Of a stretch of 64,000 nucleotides of DNA, positions 61,415-64,000 are shown one piece after another. Numbering within the stretch: the stretch's first letter is position 1; every line of letters begins with the position of its first letter. The position numbers and the translations under genes are program-made. The notes beneath the pieces were generated by a model. The model was not told the origin of the DNA, ran no database searches, and saw only the letters and a program-made list of their open reading frames with translations. Source of the DNA: Lachnospiraceae bacterium (lineage in GTDB: Bacteria; Bacillota; Clostridia; Lachnospirales; Lachnospiraceae); contig JAILIS010000032.1 in assembly GCA_024695145.1 (NCBI GenBank), positions 310,001 to 374,000 of the forward strand, read 5' to 3'.

Positions 61415-62452
61415 ATGAGTACAAAGATCGCTTTTTTTGATGCAAAAGAATATGATATCGAATCGTTTGAAAACGCAAACACGGGAGATGAATTCGAGAT
61501 CAAGTTCTATGAAACAAAGCTTTCGGAAGATACAGTGAATCTTGCCGAAGGGTATGATGCCGTATGCGTGTTTGTAAATGATGACGTGAACGGGAATGTC
61601 ATTGACAAACTTGCGTCATACGGTGTGAAGCTTGTGGCACTCAGGTGCGCCGGATATAACAACGTGGATATCGAGCATGCATTCGGGAAGATACATATAG
61701 TGAGAGTTCCGGCCTATTCACCGTATGCCGTGGCCGAGCATGCCATGGCACTTCTTCTGACGAGTATCAGACGTATTCACAAGGCGTACATAAGGACACG
61801 CGATTTTAACTTCAGCTTAAACGGCCTGACCGGTTTCGATCTGCACGGCAAGACGGTCGGTGTGGTCGGAACGGGAAAGATCGGCAGGATATTCATCGAT
61901 ATATGCACGGGATTCGGTATGAACGTTCTGGCATATGACAAGTTTCCGAACAAAGATTTCGGGCTTAATTACGTGGATCTTGAAACCATTTGGGAGCAGT
62001 CCGATATCATATCGTTTCACTGTCCGCTCACCGATGAGACAAAGCATATGGTGAATGTTTCTTCCATCGAAAAGATGAAGAAGGGAGTCGTCCTCATCAA
62101 TACGTCGCGCGGTGCGCTGATAGATTCCGAGGCTCTTCTTGAAGGCATAAAGGACAGAAAGATCGGCGCGGCATGTCTCGATGTTTATGAAGAGGAATCA
62201 GATGTATTCTTCCACGATTTTTCCGGACACATAGTTGCAGACGATACGCTTGCAAGGCTCATCTCGATGCCCAATGTGATCGTAACGAGCCATCAGGCTT
62301 TTCTGACAAGGGAAGCACTTGCAAACATCGCCGAGACAACGCTTGCAAACATCAGACAGTTTACGGTTGACGGAAGGTGTGATAACGAGCTTTGTTACAA
62401 ATGTGAGAAGTTTGGGGGATGTCCTCAGGAGCATAAAAAACTGTGCTTTTAA
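61415..62452 (+). CDS. D-lactate dehydrogenase (D-2-hydroxyacid dehydrogenase family)
   Basis: A 345-residue NAD-dependent enzyme. The substrate and nucleotide domains show LVALRCAGYNNVDIEHA, RVPAYSPYAVAEHAMALL, the nucleotide loop VGVVGTGKIGR, the Arg in INTSRGALIDSEALLEG, the Glu in LDVYEEES, and the catalytic His in VTSHQAFLT. The pattern is of fermentative LdhA type, reducing pyruvate to D-lactate. A C-terminal cysteine cluster (CYKCEKFGGCPQEHKKLCF, four Cys) is extra and could bind metal. The start is one base after the xylosidase stop. Confidence 0.9.
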   Translation: MSTKIAFFDAKEYDIESFENANTGDEFEIKFYETKLSEDTVNLAEGYDAVCVFVNDDVNGNVIDKLASYGVKLVALRCAGYNNVDIEHAFGKIHIVRVPAYSPYAVAEHAMALLLTSIRRIHKAYIRTRDFNFSLNGLTGFDLHGKTVGVVGTGKIGRIFIDICTGFGMNVLAYDKFPNKDFGLNYVDLETIWEQSDIISFHCPLTDETKHMVNVSSIEKMKKGVVLINTSRGALIDSEALLEGIKDRKIGAACLDVYEEESDVFFHDFSGHIVADDTLARLISMPNVIVTSHQAFLTREALANIAETTLANIRQFTVDGRCDNELCYKCEKFGGCPQEHKKLCF

Positions 62453-62484
62453 TGCTCTGCTCATAACGATTTGCAGGAGGCAGC

Positions 62485-63108
62485 ATGAATACAGACACCG
62501 TTATTGAGATGATAGGATACTTGGGATCGGCCCTCGTGCTTGTGTCAATGCTGATGACATCCGTTGTGCGTCTGAGAGTCATCAATCTTGCAGGCAGTGT
62601 GATCTTTTCCGCGTACGCGCTCATCATAAGGTCATTTCCTACAGCACTTATGAACATTGCGCTTACCGGTATCAATATTTTCTATCTTGCGCGGATCTTA
62701 AGGGAGCAGAAGATATATGATGCCGTCAGAACGGATGTTAAAGACGGTTATTTTTCCTATCTCCTCAAACGGTATTTTGACGATATATGTTCGATTTTTC
62801 CGGAGGTTTCACTCGAAGGAGCGGCTGCTGATATCACTTATCTCATATGCTGCGATTCGGATCCGGCGGGTCTTTTCATCGGCCGCGAAAAAGCTCCCGG
62901 TGAGCTTGAAGTTATTCTTGATTATGCAACACCCGTATATCGGGATGCATCTGTAGGAAATTTTCTGTACAGGCATCTTGCGAATGACGGGTACAAATCC
63001 CTTTCTTTTACGCAACAGTCGGAAGCGCACATTCCTTTCATGAAGAAGACCGGATATGAGTACCGGGGTGAGAAAGGCTACGTGCTCGATCTTAACAGGT
63101 ACAGATGA
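62485..63108 (+). CDS. YgjV-like membrane domain fused to acetyltransferase-like domain
   Basis: A 207-residue protein. Residues 1-75 have two or three membrane helices in the pattern of YgjV-type inner-membrane proteins (IEMIGYLGSALVLVSMLM; INLAGSVIFSAYALIIRSF; FYLARILR). The rest (about 90-207) looks like a GNAT-type fold by its strand pattern (VILDYATPVYRDASVGNFLY; SLSFTQQSEAHIPFMKKTGY; GYVLDLNRY), without a clear acetyl-CoA loop. AGGAGG precedes the ATG. The fusion assignment is tentative. Confidence 0.65.
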   Translation: MNTDTVIEMIGYLGSALVLVSMLMTSVVRLRVINLAGSVIFSAYALIIRSFPTALMNIALTGINIFYLARILREQKIYDAVRTDVKDGYFSYLLKRYFDDICSIFPEVSLEGAAADITYLICCDSDPAGLFIGREKAPGELEVILDYATPVYRDASVGNFLYRHLANDGYKSLSFTQQSEAHIPFMKKTGYEYRGEKGYVLDLNRYR

Positions 63109-63118
63109 AGGATACAAA

Positions 63119-64000
63119 ATGCGGGAAGATAAAGAAAACCTTACACCTGTTGTTATAGTCGGGCTTCATACGAAAGAGTCGGATGAAGAGTTCGATCATG
63201 CCATGAAAGAACTGAAAAGTCTTTGCGAAGCGTGTGACCTTGAAGTGATGAGCACTTTGATACAGACGCTTCCCCATCCTGATAACTCCACGTGGATCGG
63301 ATCCGGAAAAGCAGAAGAACTTGCAATGCATGTCAGAGGATGTGATGCTTCATATGCCGTCTGTCTCGGAAACCTTTTGCCAGCACAGATGAAGAACCTT
63401 CAGAAGATCATTGATGTTCCTGTATGGGACAGGACAAACCTCATTCTGGAGATTTTCTCGAGAAGAGCACATACAAGAGAGGCACGGTTACAGGTTGAGT
63501 CTGCATACCTTCAGTACATGTTGCCGCGCCTTACCGGCATGTGGCAGCATCTCGGCCGTCAGAGCGGCGGAGGAGGGAGCCGTGCAAACAAAGGTATAGG
63601 TGAGAAACAGATCGAACTTGACAGAAGGCAGATATCACACCGGATCACCGAACTCAGAAAAGAACTGGCCAATATAGACAGGACGCGCGATGTGCAGCGA
63701 AAAGGGCGTGAACGGGACGGATATCCCAACGTGGCTCTTGTGGGTTATACAAATGCCGGAAAATCATCCCTGATGAACAGACTGCTTGATATGGGGGACC
63801 CCGATGCGGCAAAGAGTGCCGAAAAGAAAGTCTTTGAAAAGAACATGCTGTTCGCGACTCTTGATACTTCTATCAGAAAGATAGCTATCTGCGACAGGAA
63901 ACCTTTTCTACTCTCTGATACGGTAGGATTTATCGAGAACATCCCGCATGATCTTATAAAGGCCTTTCGCTCGACTCTGGCGGAGGTGAGATATGCTGAT
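63119..64000 (+). CDS. hflX: GTPase HflX, N-terminal part (3' truncated)
   Basis: Ribosome-associated GTPase involved in splitting stalled ribosomes. The frame starts at ATG 63119 (MREDKENLTPVVIVGLHT) and runs open to the right edge, 294 codons. HflX marks: NSTWIGSGKAEELA, WDRTNLILEIFSRRAHTREA, LQVESAYLQYMLPRL, a Gly-rich loop GGGGSRANKGIGEKQIELD, G1 GYTNAGKSSLMN and G3 DTVGFIENIPHDLIKAFRST. The rest of the G domain is outside the window. GAAGGA precedes the start, 10 bases after the previous stop. Confidence 0.96.
   Translation, partial: MREDKENLTPVVIVGLHTKESDEEFDHAMKELKSLCEACDLEVMSTLIQTLPHPDNSTWIGSGKAEELAMHVRGCDASYAVCLGNLLPAQMKNLQKIIDVPVWDRTNLILEIFSRRAHTREARLQVESAYLQYMLPRLTGMWQHLGRQSGGGGSRANKGIGEKQIELDRRQISHRITELRKELANIDRTRDVQRKGRERDGYPNVALVGYTNAGKSSLMNRLLDMGDPDAAKSAEKKVFEKNMLFATLDTSIRKIAICDRKPFLLSDTVGFIENIPHDLIKAFRSTLAEVRYAD

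Noticed and set aside
1..64000. tRNA, rRNA, insertion sequences, prophage, plasmid origin
   Set aside because: No cloverleaf, rRNA signature, transposase, integrase or Rep protein was found on either strand.

Overview
The window reads as ordinary chromosome of a Gram-positive anaerobe of the class Clostridia, most likely a gut or rumen Lachnospiraceae (inference). The supporting signs are strong AGGAGG-type ribosome binding sites, a CIRCE operator, a type IV pilus locus with no outer-membrane secretin, a PurF paralogue starting Met-Gly-Gly, a HisA of the type found in fungi, and a cytosolic GH120 beta-xylosidase. Nearly all genes lie on the + strand and are tightly packed, with many 1-4 base stop/start overlaps. 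I see no rRNA, tRNA, CRISPR array, transposase or prophage. No gap without a gene exceeds 300 bases.

Layout. 1-5.6 kb: the 3' end of valS, then a coupled group (FapA/DUF342 protein, a 49-residue protein, a zinc-ribbon/TPR membrane protein, a GT-C type membrane glycosyltransferase). 5.6-12.6 kb: a PurF-like protein without its glutaminase cysteine, an unrecognised protein, glnS, a DUF2225 protein, a small anchored protein and a PrsA-like lipoprotein. 12.6-17.6 kb: a CIRCE operator that doubles as a terminator, htpG, a membrane LuxR-type regulator and a secreted repeat protein. 17.7-25.5 kb: a degenerate receiver protein, a class A penicillin-binding protein with a poly-Ala tail, an IMPACT/YigZ protein, mgtE and typA. 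25.5-29.96 kb: an MshEN-like/CheX-like protein, dapA, dapB, fungal-type hisA and a REC-HD-GYP regulator. 30-35.1 kb: cspA on the - strand, then a soluble hybrid histidine kinase, two receiver-array proteins and an anchored GH25 enzyme.

35.2-54.4 kb is the main accessory block, a type IV pilus locus: pilB, pilT, a 131-base structured element, pilC, a zinc-ribbon membrane protein and a MATE transporter. After a terminator and a new promoter come the pilin, the prepilin peptidase, a PilM-PilN fusion, a PilO-like protein, four prepilin-like proteins (one of 917 residues) and a 942-residue exported protein. 54.4-64 kb: a transglutaminase-like protein and trmL on the - strand, then ugd, glnA, a PPOX-fold protein, the GH120 beta-xylosidase, a D-lactate dehydrogenase, a YgjV/acetyltransferase-like fusion and the 5' part of hflX.

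How the parts may work together: PilB carries two copies of the 24-residue MshEN motif known to bind c-di-GMP. A response regulator with an HD-GYP phosphodiesterase domain, a phosphorelay kinase and receiver proteins lie just upstream, and a CheX-like protein with MshEN-like repeats lies about 9 kb upstream. The simplest reading (inference) is c-di-GMP and phosphorelay control of pilus extension in a cell that handles plant xylan.
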